Below are positions 43,577-52,632 of a stretch of DNA of 64,000 nucleotides, piece after piece. The number at the start of each line of letters is the position of its first letter. The stretch's first letter is position 1. This DNA is from Arthrobacter nitroguajacolicus_D (lineage in GTDB: Bacteria; Actinomycetota; Actinomycetes; Actinomycetales; Micrococcaceae), in NCBI RefSeq assembly GCF_031455195.1, contig NZ_JAVDSH010000006.1:186001-250000 (forward strand), given 5' to 3'. The notes beneath the pieces were generated by a model. It was not told where the DNA came from and did no database searches. It was given only the letters and a program-made list of their open reading frames with translations. Both the position numbers and the translations under genes were made by a program.

Positions 43577-44407
43577 GTGTCCACGCCGTCCCCGGGAGCC
43601 GCAAACAGTACGGCAGGCATTCCCGGACCAGCAGGACCGAGGGGTCCCAAGCTCCACGCCACCCGCAGGCACGAACTCGGCCAAAGCTTCCAGGACGGCG
43701 GGGAGCACTATGACCGCGTGCGCCCCGGATACCCCATGGACTCCTTGGAGTGGATCCTGCCGCACGGGGCCCGGACAGCGGCCGACATCGGGGCTGGCAC
43801 TGGCAAGTTCACTTCCCTGCTCCTCCAGCGGGACCTGGAGGTTGCCGCCGTCGATCCTTCCCGGGACATGCTGGAACAACTTCGCAATAGCTACCCGCAG
43901 GTCAACGCACTGGTGGGAACAGCCGAGGCAACAGGGCTGACGGACTCAGCATTCGACGTCGTCAGCGTTGCCCAGGCCTGGCACTGGTGCGATCCCCTCC
44001 CCGCCAGCACGGAAATCGCACGGATTCTCAGACCAGGTGGAACGCTGGGCCTGATTTGGAACCAGTTGGACACGTCCATTCCATGGGTCCACCGGCTGTC
44101 CCGGATCATGCATGCAGGGGACGTCCATAAACCGGGATTCCGGCCAGTCATCGGCCCGGAGTTCCATGGCCTGGAGCGCCAGCTGACGTCATGGGAAGAT
44201 CCCCTTACCCCGGAGGACATGATGGAGCTGGCGAAGTCACGCAGCTACTACCTCCGCGCCAGCGAGGCCACCCGGGCGAAAGTCATGGCGAACCTCCAGT
44301 GGTACCTTCACGAACACCTCGGACATGCGGCAGGCGAAACAGTCCCCGTGCCCTACGTGACGCAAACCTGGCGTGCACTCAAGGTCCAGGACGCGCTGCC
44401 ACGGTAG
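43577..44407 (+). CDS. Class I SAM-dependent methyltransferase
   Basis: This 276-residue protein has the SAM-binding motif I ADIGAGTGKFTSLLL, motif II (AAVDPSRDML) and motif III (ILRPGGTLGLIWN). The Ser/Pro/Gly-rich N-terminus of about 40 residues is probably disordered. The GTG at 43577 has AGGAG at 6-nt spacing; the in-frame ATG 15 nt upstream overlaps that site. It follows the riboswitch-controlled gene by 78 bp and precedes the DtxR-like gene by 9 bp. The substrate is unknown. Confidence 0.88.
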   Translation: MSTPSPGAANSTAGIPGPAGPRGPKLHATRRHELGQSFQDGGEHYDRVRPGYPMDSLEWILPHGARTAADIGAGTGKFTSLLLQRDLEVAAVDPSRDMLEQLRNSYPQVNALVGTAEATGLTDSAFDVVSVAQAWHWCDPLPASTEIARILRPGGTLGLIWNQLDTSIPWVHRLSRIMHAGDVHKPGFRPVIGPEFHGLERQLTSWEDPLTPEDMMELAKSRSYYLRASEATRAKVMANLQWYLHEHLGHAAGETVPVPYVTQTWRALKVQDALPR

Positions 44408-44416
44408 GCTTGGTGT

Positions 44417-45130
44417 GTGAAGACCAGTACGCCATCCTCCTCGATCGAGGACTACGTCAAGGTCATCTACTCCTACACGGAGTGGCAGGACAAGCCGATC
44501 ACTTCCTCCCAGCTCGCCCAGAGGCTGGGCGTGGCCAACTCCTCCGTCTCGGAAATGGTCCGCAAGCTCAAGGACCAGGGCTTGGTGGACCACCAGCCCT
44601 ACAGCGCCATACGGCTGACGTCCGAAGGCATGCGCCTTGCCTTATCGATGGTCCGCCGGCACCGACTCATCGAGACCTACCTTGTGGAGGAACTGGGCTA
44701 CAGCTGGGACGAGGTCCACGACGAAGCCGAAATGCTCGAGCATGCGGTAACCGATACCTTCATTGAACGCATGTCCGCCAAGCTTGGGCACCCCGTCCGG
44801 GATCCGCACGGCGACCCAATTCCGTCCGCCGACGGCACGGTGGAATTGCCGCACGCGTACCAAATGATCGAGCTGGACCAAGGCCACGCCGGCAGGATCA
44901 CCCGCATCAGCGACGAAAACCCCGATCTCCTGCGTTACCTGGCCGCCCAAGACATCGCGCTGGACGCCCCCGTTGAAGTCATGGGGCGCAAGCCCTTCGG
45001 CGGGGCACTGGTTGTGAAGATCGGCAGCGGACCGGACCGCCGTGAGTTTGACCTGGCCGACGAAGTCGCATCGGCCCTCTGGGTGCAGAGCGCCGGAGTC
45101 CATCCAGGGTGCGTCCTCCCAGTCCCCTGA
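44417..45130 (+). CDS. DtxR/MntR family metal-dependent transcriptional regulator
   Basis: This 237-residue repressor has an N-terminal winged helix (SSSIEDYVKVIYSYTEWQ, then SSQLAQRLGVANSSVSEMVRKLKDQGLV), a metal-binding dimerisation domain (ETYLVEELGYSWDEVHDEAEMLEHAV, with the Glu/His metal ligands) and a C-terminal SH3-like FeoA domain. The presence of the SH3 domain groups it with DtxR/IdeR or manganese-type MntR of actinobacteria. It starts at GTG 44417. No metal transporter gene is adjacent in this window. Confidence 0.92.
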   Translation: MKTSTPSSSIEDYVKVIYSYTEWQDKPITSSQLAQRLGVANSSVSEMVRKLKDQGLVDHQPYSAIRLTSEGMRLALSMVRRHRLIETYLVEELGYSWDEVHDEAEMLEHAVTDTFIERMSAKLGHPVRDPHGDPIPSADGTVELPHAYQMIELDQGHAGRITRISDENPDLLRYLAAQDIALDAPVEVMGRKPFGGALVVKIGSGPDRREFDLADEVASALWVQSAGVHPGCVLPVP

Positions 45131-45147
45131 AGTAGCCAAGCGACAGG

Positions 45148-46596
45148 CTAGCTGCGCTGGCTGGCGGGCCCGCCGTCGTCGGACGCCACATCAGTTACGC
45201 TTCCAGCGGGAGCCACCGCTTCACGCGGCGGATTCCGGATTCCGACGGCGGACGCCACCGCCCCGATAAGGAAAAGGGCCGCGGTGACCAGCAAGGCGTT
45301 GTAGAGGCCCTGCCGGGTGAACACCGGTCCGACGATCACCCCGGCGAAAGCGATCGTGATCAGCCCGGCAATGCGCGCTACTGCGTTGTTGACGGCCGAA
45401 CCTATGCCGGCCTCCTCGGTGGGCACCGCCCCAAGTATCGCCGCCGTCAGGGGGGCCACCAGCGTTGCCAAACCCACACCGAAGACAATCTGGCCGGGAA
45501 GCACCTGCGTCCAGTAATTGAGGGGCTCCTGGACCGCCAAAGCCATCAGGAAGCCCACGCCGCACAACAACGGACCTGCCGTCATGAACCAGCGCGGCCC
45601 ATATTTGCCTGCCAAGCCGCCAAAATAAGACGCGCACAGCATCAGGATGACCGTACCCGGAAGCAATGCAATGCCGGCCATCGTCGCACCCATGCCACCC
45701 ACCTGCTGGAGATAGATGCCCAGGACGAAGAACCCTAGCGAAATCCCGCCATAAATAGCCAAAGTAGCCACATTGCCCCACCCAAAATTGCGGATGGCGA
45801 AAAGCCTGAGGGGCAGCATGGGTTGGGCAGACCTGGCCTCGTGGACGAGGAACAGCGCCAGGGCCACCGCACCAACCACCAACGGAGCCCACACCAGCGG
45901 GCTCCCCCAGCCCATCCTGCCCTGCTCGATGAAGGCATACACGGGGCCACCCAGGCCGAGCATAGCGAGGAAAGCCCCGAGGTAGTCGATCTTCTTGCTC
46001 TTGTCCCGCGCGGCGTCACTTGCGCGCAAGCCTGCCAGCATGGGCCAAATCAGGGCTGCAGGGACAACGTTGATAAAGAAGATGACCCGCCAGGAAAGCA
46101 TGTCAACGGAAACACCGCCGATGAGCGGGCCCACAATCGCAGCCGCGCTGGTCCACCCTGACCACTGGCCAATGGCCTTGGACTGGGCGGGGCCGGAGAA
46201 CGACGTGATGATCATCGCCAGCGAACTCGGCACCAGGAGCGCCCCGGCAATCCCCTGCAGGGCCCGTGAAATCACAAGCACTTCCCCGGTCCACGCCAGC
46301 CCGCACATGACGGACGTCAACGCGAAACCCGCCAGACCCCATTCCAGGATCCTGGCCCGGCCGAAATGGTCGGACAAAGAGCCGGCCACGAGGATCAGGG
46401 CACCCAACGTCAGGAGATAAGCGTCCACCACCCATTGCTGGATCACCAGGCCGCCGCCCAGTTCCCGCCCAATGGCAGGAAGTGCGAGATTCACCACAAA
46501 ACCATCAAGAATGGCAATGAACGAAGCCACGATTGCCACCACCAGCACACGTTTTTGGAGCGGGGTGCTCGGTTGCAGAGCGGCTGCGTCAGTCAT
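45148..46596 (-). CDS. MFS drug-resistance transporter, DHA2 (EmrB/QacA) family
   Basis: This 482-residue protein has 14 predicted membrane helices. Motif A-like sequence GSLSDHFGRARILEWG and motif C-like GPLIGGVSVDMLSWRVIFFIN are typical of the DHA2 drug:H+ antiporters. It probably exports hydrophobic or cationic compounds, but the substrate is not predictable. The start is the ATG at 46594-46596, with a GTG 6 nt upstream as an alternative. It is divergent from the hypothetical at 46634 across 37 bp. Confidence 0.9.
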   Translation of the reverse strand: MTDAAALQPSTPLQKRVLVVAIVASFIAILDGFVVNLALPAIGRELGGGLVIQQWVVDAYLLTLGALILVAGSLSDHFGRARILEWGLAGFALTSVMCGLAWTGEVLVISRALQGIAGALLVPSSLAMIITSFSGPAQSKAIGQWSGWTSAAAIVGPLIGGVSVDMLSWRVIFFINVVPAALIWPMLAGLRASDAARDKSKKIDYLGAFLAMLGLGGPVYAFIEQGRMGWGSPLVWAPLVVGAVALALFLVHEARSAQPMLPLRLFAIRNFGWGNVATLAIYGGISLGFFVLGIYLQQVGGMGATMAGIALLPGTVILMLCASYFGGLAGKYGPRWFMTAGPLLCGVGFLMALAVQEPLNYWTQVLPGQIVFGVGLATLVAPLTAAILGAVPTEEAGIGSAVNNAVARIAGLITIAFAGVIVGPVFTRQGLYNALLVTAALFLIGAVASAVGIRNPPREAVAPAGSVTDVASDDGGPASQRS

Positions 46597-46633
46597 GAGC
46601 ACAGCCTACGCCGGTGGAGTCCCGTATCGTTGA

Positions 46634-47008
46634 ATGGTGATTAGCAGACGTGACGCCGCCTTGGCCCTGGATATTTCGATGGAAATGGCCCAACGCCACG
46701 GCATTCCGTCCCGCCTTAGCGAGGCAGACCTTCGCGAGATGCAGGACAATCCCCCGGCCTGGCTGGTGCAGTCCCGTGCCAACCGCACCGGAAAGCGCCC
46801 CGTCTGGGTCCACCTCACATGCGCTGTGTGCGGCTATTCTGAGGCTGTCCGGCCCAAGAAGTGGTGGCCGGACTTCTCCTTCGTCTTTTGCGGCACGCAC
46901 CGGAACTCCGAGCTGCCGAAGCTTTTCCTCGGCGAAGTCCGCAGCGAATACGAAGGTGTCGGCAGCCGCTTCGTCGGCGTCGTCGATGTACCCGAGAACC
47001 AGGCCTAG
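46634..47008 (+). CDS. Hypothetical protein with Cys-x2-Cys and C-x2-H motifs
   Basis: This 124-residue protein begins MVISRRDAALALDISMEMAQRHG and has a CAVCG and a FCGTHR, together a possible zinc-binding knuckle. In between are basic stretches (RANRTGKRPVWVHL). No membrane helix or signal is seen. I do not recognise the family. It is convergent with the S1C protease gene, whose stop lies 5 bp away. A nucleic-acid- or metal-binding role is possible from the Cys/His pattern but unproven. Confidence 0.75.
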   Translation: MVISRRDAALALDISMEMAQRHGIPSRLSEADLREMQDNPPAWLVQSRANRTGKRPVWVHLTCAVCGYSEAVRPKKWWPDFSFVFCGTHRNSELPKLFLGEVRSEYEGVGSRFVGVVDVPENQA

Positions 47009-47013
47009 CTGCA

Positions 47014-48000
47014 CTACCCCGGCTGCTGGCTCATTTCCGACGGCACCGCGATGAGTTGGAAAGTGCGGCCCTCCCGCAGCACGGTGAGGGGGAATGGCTC
47101 GCCAATCGCCTCCTCAAAGAGCAGCTTCTGGAGGCTCTCCGCGCTGGATACCGCCCGCCCCTGGGCACGCAGCACCAGGTCTCCTGGCTGGAGACCGGAC
47201 CGTTCCGCAGGAGACCCGGCTATCACCTCCACGACGCGCAGTCCCTCTTTCTGACCCGTCCGCACCACGGCGCTGGCATCAAGGGGAATCGGAGTGCTGA
47301 CCAGGCCCAGATAGGCGCGACGCACCCGGCCATCCTTCAGCAACGAGGCAATGATCCTCTGCGTCGTCCTGTTGATGGGGACAGCCAGCCCGAGCCCAAG
47401 TCCGGCGACAGCGGTGTTGATGCCGACTATGCGGCCCTTGGTATCAGCCAAGGCCCCACCGGAATTCCCCGGGTTCAGGGCAGCGTCGGTCTGGATGACA
47501 TCCTCAATCACCCTCCGGTGTTCCCCCGCCCGGACAGGGATGGAGCGGCCCAAGCCACTGACCACACCGGCAGTCACGGAACCCGCCAGACCGAGAGGAT
47601 TGCCCACGGCAATCACCAACTGTCCCACACGCAAAGAGTCTGCGTTGCCCAACCGCGCCGGAGGCGGCGTCGACTTCAGCCCACGGACCACGGCCAGGTC
47701 GGACAAGGGATCCGCTCCCACCAGCTCCACGTCTGTGTGCTTGCCATCGGCGAAGACGACCCTGCCCGACTGGATGCCCGCCACGACGTGGGCATTCGTC
47801 AACAGATACCCATCGCCGGTATAGACGACGGCGGATCCGCTTCCCACACGGACCTGACCACGACGTCCGGTGCTTGTCATCTCGATGGCAGCAACGTGCG
47901 GTGTAACGGACTCGGCCACCCTGATGACGAGCCGCGAATACGCGTCCAAGGCCTCGTCCTCGTCCGGGAGTTGCTGTTCAAACTCAGGCTCCATACTCAT
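47014..48000 (-). CDS. S1C family trypsin-like serine protease with PDZ domain
   Basis: This 328-residue HtrA/DegP-type protease has the catalytic triad in LLTNAHVVAG (His), SDLAVVRGL (Asp) and NPGNSGGALAD (Ser). A C-terminal PDZ domain (about residues 235-320; VIAGSPAERSGLQPGDLVLRAQG) follows. There is no signal peptide or membrane helix, unlike most HtrA proteins, so it may act in the cytoplasm. The ATG at 47998-48000 has GGAGG 6 nt upstream. Confidence 0.9.
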   Translation of the reverse strand: MSMEPEFEQQLPDEDEALDAYSRLVIRVAESVTPHVAAIEMTSTGRRGQVRVGSGSAVVYTGDGYLLTNAHVVAGIQSGRVVFADGKHTDVELVGADPLSDLAVVRGLKSTPPPARLGNADSLRVGQLVIAVGNPLGLAGSVTAGVVSGLGRSIPVRAGEHRRVIEDVIQTDAALNPGNSGGALADTKGRIVGINTAVAGLGLGLAVPINRTTQRIIASLLKDGRVRRAYLGLVSTPIPLDASAVVRTGQKEGLRVVEVIAGSPAERSGLQPGDLVLRAQGRAVSSAESLQKLLFEEAIGEPFPLTVLREGRTFQLIAVPSEMSQQPG

Positions 48001-48137
48001 CACTTGCCTCCTGCCAAGCGTCGGACCGCGATCCGCACGCCCCGTCCGGCTTCGCGCTTACCCAGTACAACGACCGGGGTGCGGGGGCTAGTCCGGTTTG
48101 CGGTACGCCGTGGGTGAACGGGGGTTTCGGGCACGAA

Positions 48138-48172
48138 GAAAGCCCCCGGATCACGTGGATCCGAGGGCTTTC
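48138..48172 (-). terminator. Terminator downstream of ssrA
   Basis: GAAAGCCCCCGGATC at 48138-48152 pairs with the complementary arm at 48157-48172 around an ACGT-like loop, a few bases past the tmRNA 3' end on the minus strand. The T stretch is short. Confidence 0.75.
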
Positions 48173-48177
48173 AGGGG

Positions 48178-48543
48178 TGGAGATGGGGGGAATTGAACCC
48201 CCGTCCGATGTCGTTTTGTCAGGGCTTCTCCGGGCGCAGTTTGCGTCGGATTTTCTCGGCCCCAGCCATCCTGCAAACAGGTAGCTGATCCGGGCCCAGT
48301 CATCTAAGAGTCCCGTTTACCTCAATGACGAAGGTAAACAGCAGTGGCTATCTAAATGACGCCAGGATCCGGGGCGATAGCAACCCCGGGCTGACGGACT
48401 GTCTTACTGCTTAGGCAGCGAGAGCGAAGTCAGTGCGCTTAGATTCGGCACTTATTGGTTTGCAGACAGCGTTTACGAGATAATTCTGCATCCTCGGCCC
48501 GCTTCACCTGTCGCGACTAACATCGTCGAAACCGATCATCCCC
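48178..48543 (-). ncRNA. ssrA: Transfer-messenger RNA (tmRNA)
   Basis: The 366-nt RNA has the tRNA-like acceptor stem GGGGATG at the 5' end (48537-48543) and CATCTCC near the 3' end (48179-48185), with a T-loop GTTCAATTC. The mRNA-like part encodes the tag AESKRTDFALAA followed by TAA, a hydrophobic ALAA ending typical for ClpXP/AP recognition. CCA is not encoded. It is next to smpB, its protein partner. Confidence 0.95.
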
Positions 48544-48644
48544 GTATTTTGTTACCAAACCGGCAAGAACCCTCAGGTCCCCGTCGGACTACTTAGCATA
48601 GCGCATTAATCGGCCGTTTCATTCCCGGACACGCGCGAAGCCGA

Positions 48645-49115
48645 CTAGCGTCGGTTGCGTTCCCGCAATTCACGCAGAGATTCACGCTTGTCCTGCTGCT
48701 CACGGAGGGTTTGCCGCTTGTCGTAGTCCTTCTTACCGCGGGCAAGGGCGATTTCCACCTTGGCCCGCCCGTCCAGGAAATACAGCTGAAGCGGGACCAC
48801 CGTGAAGCCGGACTCACGGATCTTTTGCGAAATCTTGTCCAGTTCCTCCCGATGCAGCAGGAGCTTACGACGCCGGCGCGCGGCATGGTTGGTCCAGCTC
48901 CCCTGGTTGTACTCGGGAATGTGGATACCCTCCATCCACAGTTCGTCATTGTAGAAGGTACAGAAGCCGTCCACCATTGAGGCATGGCCCTCACGAAGGG
49001 ACTTCACTTCTGTTCCCATGAGGGCAATGCCTGCCTCATAGGTGTCCAGGACATGGTAGTTATGCCGGGCCTTCCGATTGGTGGCCACTACCTTACGGCC
49101 ACTTTCCTTGGGCAC
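48645..49115 (-). CDS. smpB: SsrA-binding protein SmpB
   Basis: SmpB delivers tmRNA to stalled ribosomes. The 156-residue protein has the SmpB beta-barrel (NRKARHNYHVLDTYEAGIALMGTEVKSLREGHASMVDGF), the LHREELDKI block, and a basic C-terminal tail (KKDYDKRQTLREQQDKRES) that mimics mRNA in the decoding channel. The start is GTG 49113-49115. It sits directly upstream of ssrA. Confidence 0.97.
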   Translation of the reverse strand: MPKESGRKVVATNRKARHNYHVLDTYEAGIALMGTEVKSLREGHASMVDGFCTFYNDELWMEGIHIPEYNQGSWTNHAARRRRKLLLHREELDKISQKIRESGFTVVPLQLYFLDGRAKVEIALARGKKDYDKRQTLREQQDKRESLRELRERNRR

Positions 49116-49180
49116 GGTAGAACTCCTTGATAGATGCGGATTTCAACTAGTGTACGCCAGCCCCGGCGGGCTCCAGCACC

Positions 49181-50596
49181 CTAGAGAAGGTTCATGGGAT
49201 CCACTGCCGAACCATTAAGCCAGGTTTCGAAGTGGGCGTGGCAACCAGTGGAGTTACCGGTGCTTCCCGAGTATGCAATGAGTTGCCCGGCCGAGACTTG
49301 CTGACCGTTGGCAACCACAATGCTGCTGTTGTGATAGTAAATGGTGGTCAGCGAGTTGCCCTGGACAACGCCGTGGGAAATCTTCACGCGCCAGCCGCCT
49401 CCGTCTGCTGAGTTCCAACCGGAGTTGAAGACCTCGCCTGCCGCGGCCGCATAGACAGGGGTACCGCACGCCGCACCGAAGTCGATACCGGTGTGCATGT
49501 AACCACCCGTGCCGTAGAAGTCGATGGTGCCCGGCGGCGTTGCACGCCACCCGAAACCCGACGTGATGGGTACTGCGCTGGCGAACGGGTGCCGCAAACC
49601 GAATGCCGAAGGCGATCCCACAGCGGGCGGAACATAAGGCTGCTCCGGGGGTGCCGGCCTACCCTGTGCTGCCGCAGCCGCGGCGGCAGCAGCAGCGGCC
49701 TCCGCAGCGATACGCCGTTGCTCCGCTTCCCAGGCTTCCCGCAACTTGCGGTCCCGCTCCACGATTTCAGCCGCAACGCTGTCTTGCTCGGACTTCACCC
49801 GAGCGAGGTTGGCTTCGATCCCTGGTTTGGCCGCTTGCAGTTGGCCGTTCAGGCGGGTGGTGTCTTCGATCAGCTTGTCGACTTCGGCTTTCTTGCTGGC
49901 AGCCTCATCCCGCGCCGACTTTTCCCGCTCCAGCGCGGCATCCGCTTTTGCCTTCAGATCCTGGATTTCTTCTTCGACCGCAACCAGCCGCGCCTGTGAG
50001 TTCACGTTGGTGGCGTTCTGTTGGGTCAGTTTGGTCATCGCGGCGTTTTGGCTGCGCATGGCCTGGTCAGCCAAATCCATGGACTCGGTCAGGCTTCCGG
50101 ATTCACTGGACCCGAACAAAAGGGCAATGTTGGTTGGCACGCCACCTGATTTGTACGCCTGTGACGCAATCTGCCCGATCAGCTTTTTGGTGTCAGTGAT
50201 TTTCTGCTTATCACTTTCCAGCTGCTCGGTAATCTTCGCCTTGTTCTGCTGGGCAAGCTCAACCCGGGCAGCCAATGCTTCGACTTCCTTGACTGCGCTT
50301 GCAACCCGCCCCTGTGCTTCCAGCAGCGCCTGCTGGGCACCCGGGAGGCGGCCCTGGTAGATCACCAGGTCACCGGCAGCCTTCGCGATATTCGCATCAA
50401 CGAATTCAAGGGAGGCCTGGACCCTGGCTGATTCCGCTTCCAAGGCAGCCTGCTGATCATCCAGGTTGTCGGCCTGCGCGGTCGGGGCACCCGAGAGGAG
50501 GCTGACAGCAAGACCCACGGCAAGGACAGCACCCAGAATCCGAGCTTGGCCGGACGCAAGGCGCCGACGCAGGGAGGTCGGGTCCAACGTGGTCAT
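49181..50596 (-). CDS. M23 family murein hydrolase (EnvC-like) of the FtsEX locus
   Basis: This is a secreted peptidoglycan hydrolase of 471 residues. A signal peptide ends near AQA-DNLDD (about residue 42). A long coiled coil (about residues 45-290) is followed by an Ala-rich and Pro-rich linker and an M23 LytM domain (HTGIDFGAACGTPVYAAAAG and HAHFETW zinc-binding segments). It is directly downstream of ftsX, the place where FtsEX-activated hydrolases are encoded in actinobacteria, so the coiled coil probably docks on FtsX. Most mycobacteria use an NlpC/P60 enzyme (RipC) here instead. Confidence 0.9.
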   Translation of the reverse strand: MTTLDPTSLRRRLASGQARILGAVLAVGLAVSLLSGAPTAQADNLDDQQAALEAESARVQASLEFVDANIAKAAGDLVIYQGRLPGAQQALLEAQGRVASAVKEVEALAARVELAQQNKAKITEQLESDKQKITDTKKLIGQIASQAYKSGGVPTNIALLFGSSESGSLTESMDLADQAMRSQNAAMTKLTQQNATNVNSQARLVAVEEEIQDLKAKADAALEREKSARDEAASKKAEVDKLIEDTTRLNGQLQAAKPGIEANLARVKSEQDSVAAEIVERDRKLREAWEAEQRRIAAEAAAAAAAAAAAQGRPAPPEQPYVPPAVGSPSAFGLRHPFASAVPITSGFGWRATPPGTIDFYGTGGYMHTGIDFGAACGTPVYAAAAGEVFNSGWNSADGGGWRVKISHGVVQGNSLTTIYYHNSSIVVANGQQVSAGQLIAYSGSTGNSTGCHAHFETWLNGSAVDPMNLL

Positions 50597-50651
50597 CAGG
50601 AGTCCTTTTCGCTTGTCAACAAGGTTGTTCGGTGCAACGGCATGGTCATGG

Positions 50652-51566
50652 CTAAACCTTCAGGTATCGCCGCAAGGTCAATAGTGACGATATACCAGCC
50701 AGTCCGGCGCCCAGCGCGACGAGGACCGGAGCGATCACCAGGACCTGCGCTGAAGATATGAACGGCGTATTAAGGAACTGCCTGGACAGGTCGCCATTGA
50801 GCCAGAAGTGAGCCATCAGCCACAAGGTGACCGATGCCAACAGGGCTCCAACAACCGCGGCTATGACGCCTTCGAGGATGAAAGGCAGTTGGATCACCAT
50901 CTTGGAGGCGCCAACGAGCCGCATGATGCCCGTTTCGCGGCGCCGGCTGAAGGCTGAAAGGCGGATGGTGGTGGTAATCAGCAGCACCGCGCAGAAAATC
51001 ATCACCGCAGCCACGCCAATCGCAGCAACTGAGGCCCCGTTCATCCACGAGAAGATGCGTTCCAGGACCTGTCTTTGGTCACTGACTGTCTCAACACCCG
51101 GCTGGGAGGAGAAGGTCTCGCTGATGATCTGGTACTTCTCTGGGTTCTTCATGTTGATGCGGAACGATGCCGGCAACTGGTCTTCGGATACCGAGTCCAC
51201 GATTGGCGAGTTGGAGAACTGTTCCTTGAAGTGCGTGTAGGCCTCGGCCTGTGATTCGAACTGGAAGTCGTTGATGTACTGCTTTACGGCCGGCGACTCC
51301 AGCATGGCCTTCAGGTTGTCCTGCTGTTCCTGCGTGGCCGGACCGGAAGCGCAGCCAACCGCCGTCGAACCGTCGTTACAGAGGAAGACAGCCACCTGGA
51401 CTTTGTCGTACCAGTAGCCCTTCATCTGGTTGATCTGCATCTGCAGCATGCCCGCAGCACCGACGAACGTCAGCGAAACAAAAGTTACCAATACTACGGA
51501 AATCACCATCGACAGGTTACGGCGCAAGCCACTGCCGATTTCTCCGAGGATAAACAGGAGCCTCAC
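50652..51566 (-). CDS. ftsX: Cell-division protein FtsX
   Basis: FtsX is the membrane partner of FtsE that transmits ATP hydrolysis across the membrane to a periplasmic murein hydrolase. The 304-residue protein has an N-terminal transmembrane helix (residues 22-42), an extracytoplasmic loop (about 45-165) containing the NMKNPEKYQIISETFSSQPG block, and three more helices in the FtsX domain near the C-terminus (VAAIGVAAVMIFCAVLLITTT onward). Overlaps ftsE by 4 nt. Confidence 0.95.
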   Translation of the reverse strand: MRLLFILGEIGSGLRRNLSMVISVVLVTFVSLTFVGAAGMLQMQINQMKGYWYDKVQVAVFLCNDGSTAVGCASGPATQEQQDNLKAMLESPAVKQYINDFQFESQAEAYTHFKEQFSNSPIVDSVSEDQLPASFRINMKNPEKYQIISETFSSQPGVETVSDQRQVLERIFSWMNGASVAAIGVAAVMIFCAVLLITTTIRLSAFSRRRETGIMRLVGASKMVIQLPFILEGVIAAVVGALLASVTLWLMAHFWLNGDLSRQFLNTPFISSAQVLVIAPVLVALGAGLAGISSLLTLRRYLKV

Positions 51567-52327
51567 AGCTGCGCCCCCTGAGCCCGGTCGAGTTCCTCGC
51601 CGCTGGCATCACGCAAACGGCGCGACTCCCCCACCACAGGAATCATCGATGTGTACAGGGCCTTGGCTTCGTCGCGGATGACCTTACCGTTCTTAAGTTC
51701 CACCACGCGTCGGCGCATCTCGTTGACGATGTCGTCGTCGTGGGTGGCCATGACCACCGTGGTGCCATTCTGGTTGATTTTGTCCAGGACGCCCATGATT
51801 CCCATCGAGGTGATGGGGTCCAGGTTTCCGGTCGGCTCGTCCGCCAGCAGGATGCCGGGACGATTCACGACGGCGCGGGCGATCGCCACGCGCTGCTGCT
51901 CACCACCGGAGAGTTCATGAGGCATCCGGCGTTCCTTGCCTTCCAAGCCCACCGTCTTCAGGACTTCGGGTACTGTCTCACGGATGATCGAGCGGCTCTT
52001 GCCGATGACTTGCATCGCGAAGGCCACGTTGGCGAAGACATTCTTCTGGGGCAGCAGTCGGAAATCCTGGAAGACCACGCCAATGCCGCGCCGGAGCCTA
52101 GGGACTCGCCAGCTCGAAATGTTGGCGACATTCTGTCCAGCCACATACACGGACCCGGAAGAGGCTTTGTCTTCCTTCAGTATCAGCCGCAGGAAAGTGG
52201 ACTTGCCTGAGCCCGAGGCACCGACGAGGAACGTGAATTCGCCGCGGTTGATCTCAAGGCTGACAGAGTCGAGCGCCGGTCGGGCATTCTGCTCGTAGAC
52301 CTTGGTGACATTCTCAAATCTGATCAT
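51563..52327 (-). CDS. ftsE: Cell-division ATP-binding protein FtsE
   Basis: FtsE is the ABC ATPase of the FtsEX complex. It has Walker A GASGSGKST, Q-loop VFQDFRLL, signature LSGGEQQRVAIARA, Walker B ILLADEPTGNLDP, and switch histidine in MATHDDDIV. At 254 residues it carries about 30 extra C-terminal residues. It is the first gene of the ftsE-ftsX-M23 set, downstream of prfB. Confidence 0.96.
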   Translation of the reverse strand: MIRFENVTKVYEQNARPALDSVSLEINRGEFTFLVGASGSGKSTFLRLILKEDKASSGSVYVAGQNVANISSWRVPRLRRGIGVVFQDFRLLPQKNVFANVAFAMQVIGKSRSIIRETVPEVLKTVGLEGKERRMPHELSGGEQQRVAIARAVVNRPGILLADEPTGNLDPITSMGIMGVLDKINQNGTTVVMATHDDDIVNEMRRRVVELKNGKVIRDEAKALYTSMIPVVGESRRLRDASGEELDRAQGAQL

Positions 52328-52560
52328 GGCCCTTTAGAACCCCGCCGGACATGACATAGTCGCCCAGTCCAACAGCCGGAGCGCGGGCTTTCGATGGGGG
52401 AAGTGAGAGCACCGGCCACTCGACTATACGCACGGGTAAGGAGCTAAACCGGACCTTTGACGGGCGTGTCGCCGAATCCGGACCGACTCCACACAACCAT
52501 TGACGGGCTGCTGGATCGTCTGGTTGCTGCGCTGCTTAGCTGGCTGCCGAGCTGCCGCGC
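52328..52560. other. Spacer between ftsE and the prfB repeat
   Basis: No convincing open frame is seen. Near 52531 a degraded copy of the prfB 3' repeat (GCTGCTTAGCTGGCTGCC) precedes the well-kept units. A promoter for ftsE would be expected here, but no clear -10/-35 pair was identified. Confidence 0.4.
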
Positions 52561-52632
52561 TGGCAGCGGCCTGGCTTAGCTGGCAGCGGCCTGGCTTAGC
52601 TGGCAGCGACGTGGCTTAGCTGGCAGCGGCGT
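52561..52632. repeat. 20-bp tandem repeats overlapping the end of prfB
   Basis: Three full 20-bp units (TGGCAGCGGCCTGGCTTAGC; third copy changed at three positions) and a partial fourth end inside prfB. Each unit contains the complement of the prfB C-terminus and stop, so the last codons (AAAS and TAA) are repeated downstream of the gene. Confidence 0.9.

Noticed and set aside
46861..48117. A 418-residue plus-strand frame across the S1C protease
   Set aside because: It overlaps the catalytic domain of the protease and is rich in Arg/His/Gln with no domain signature.
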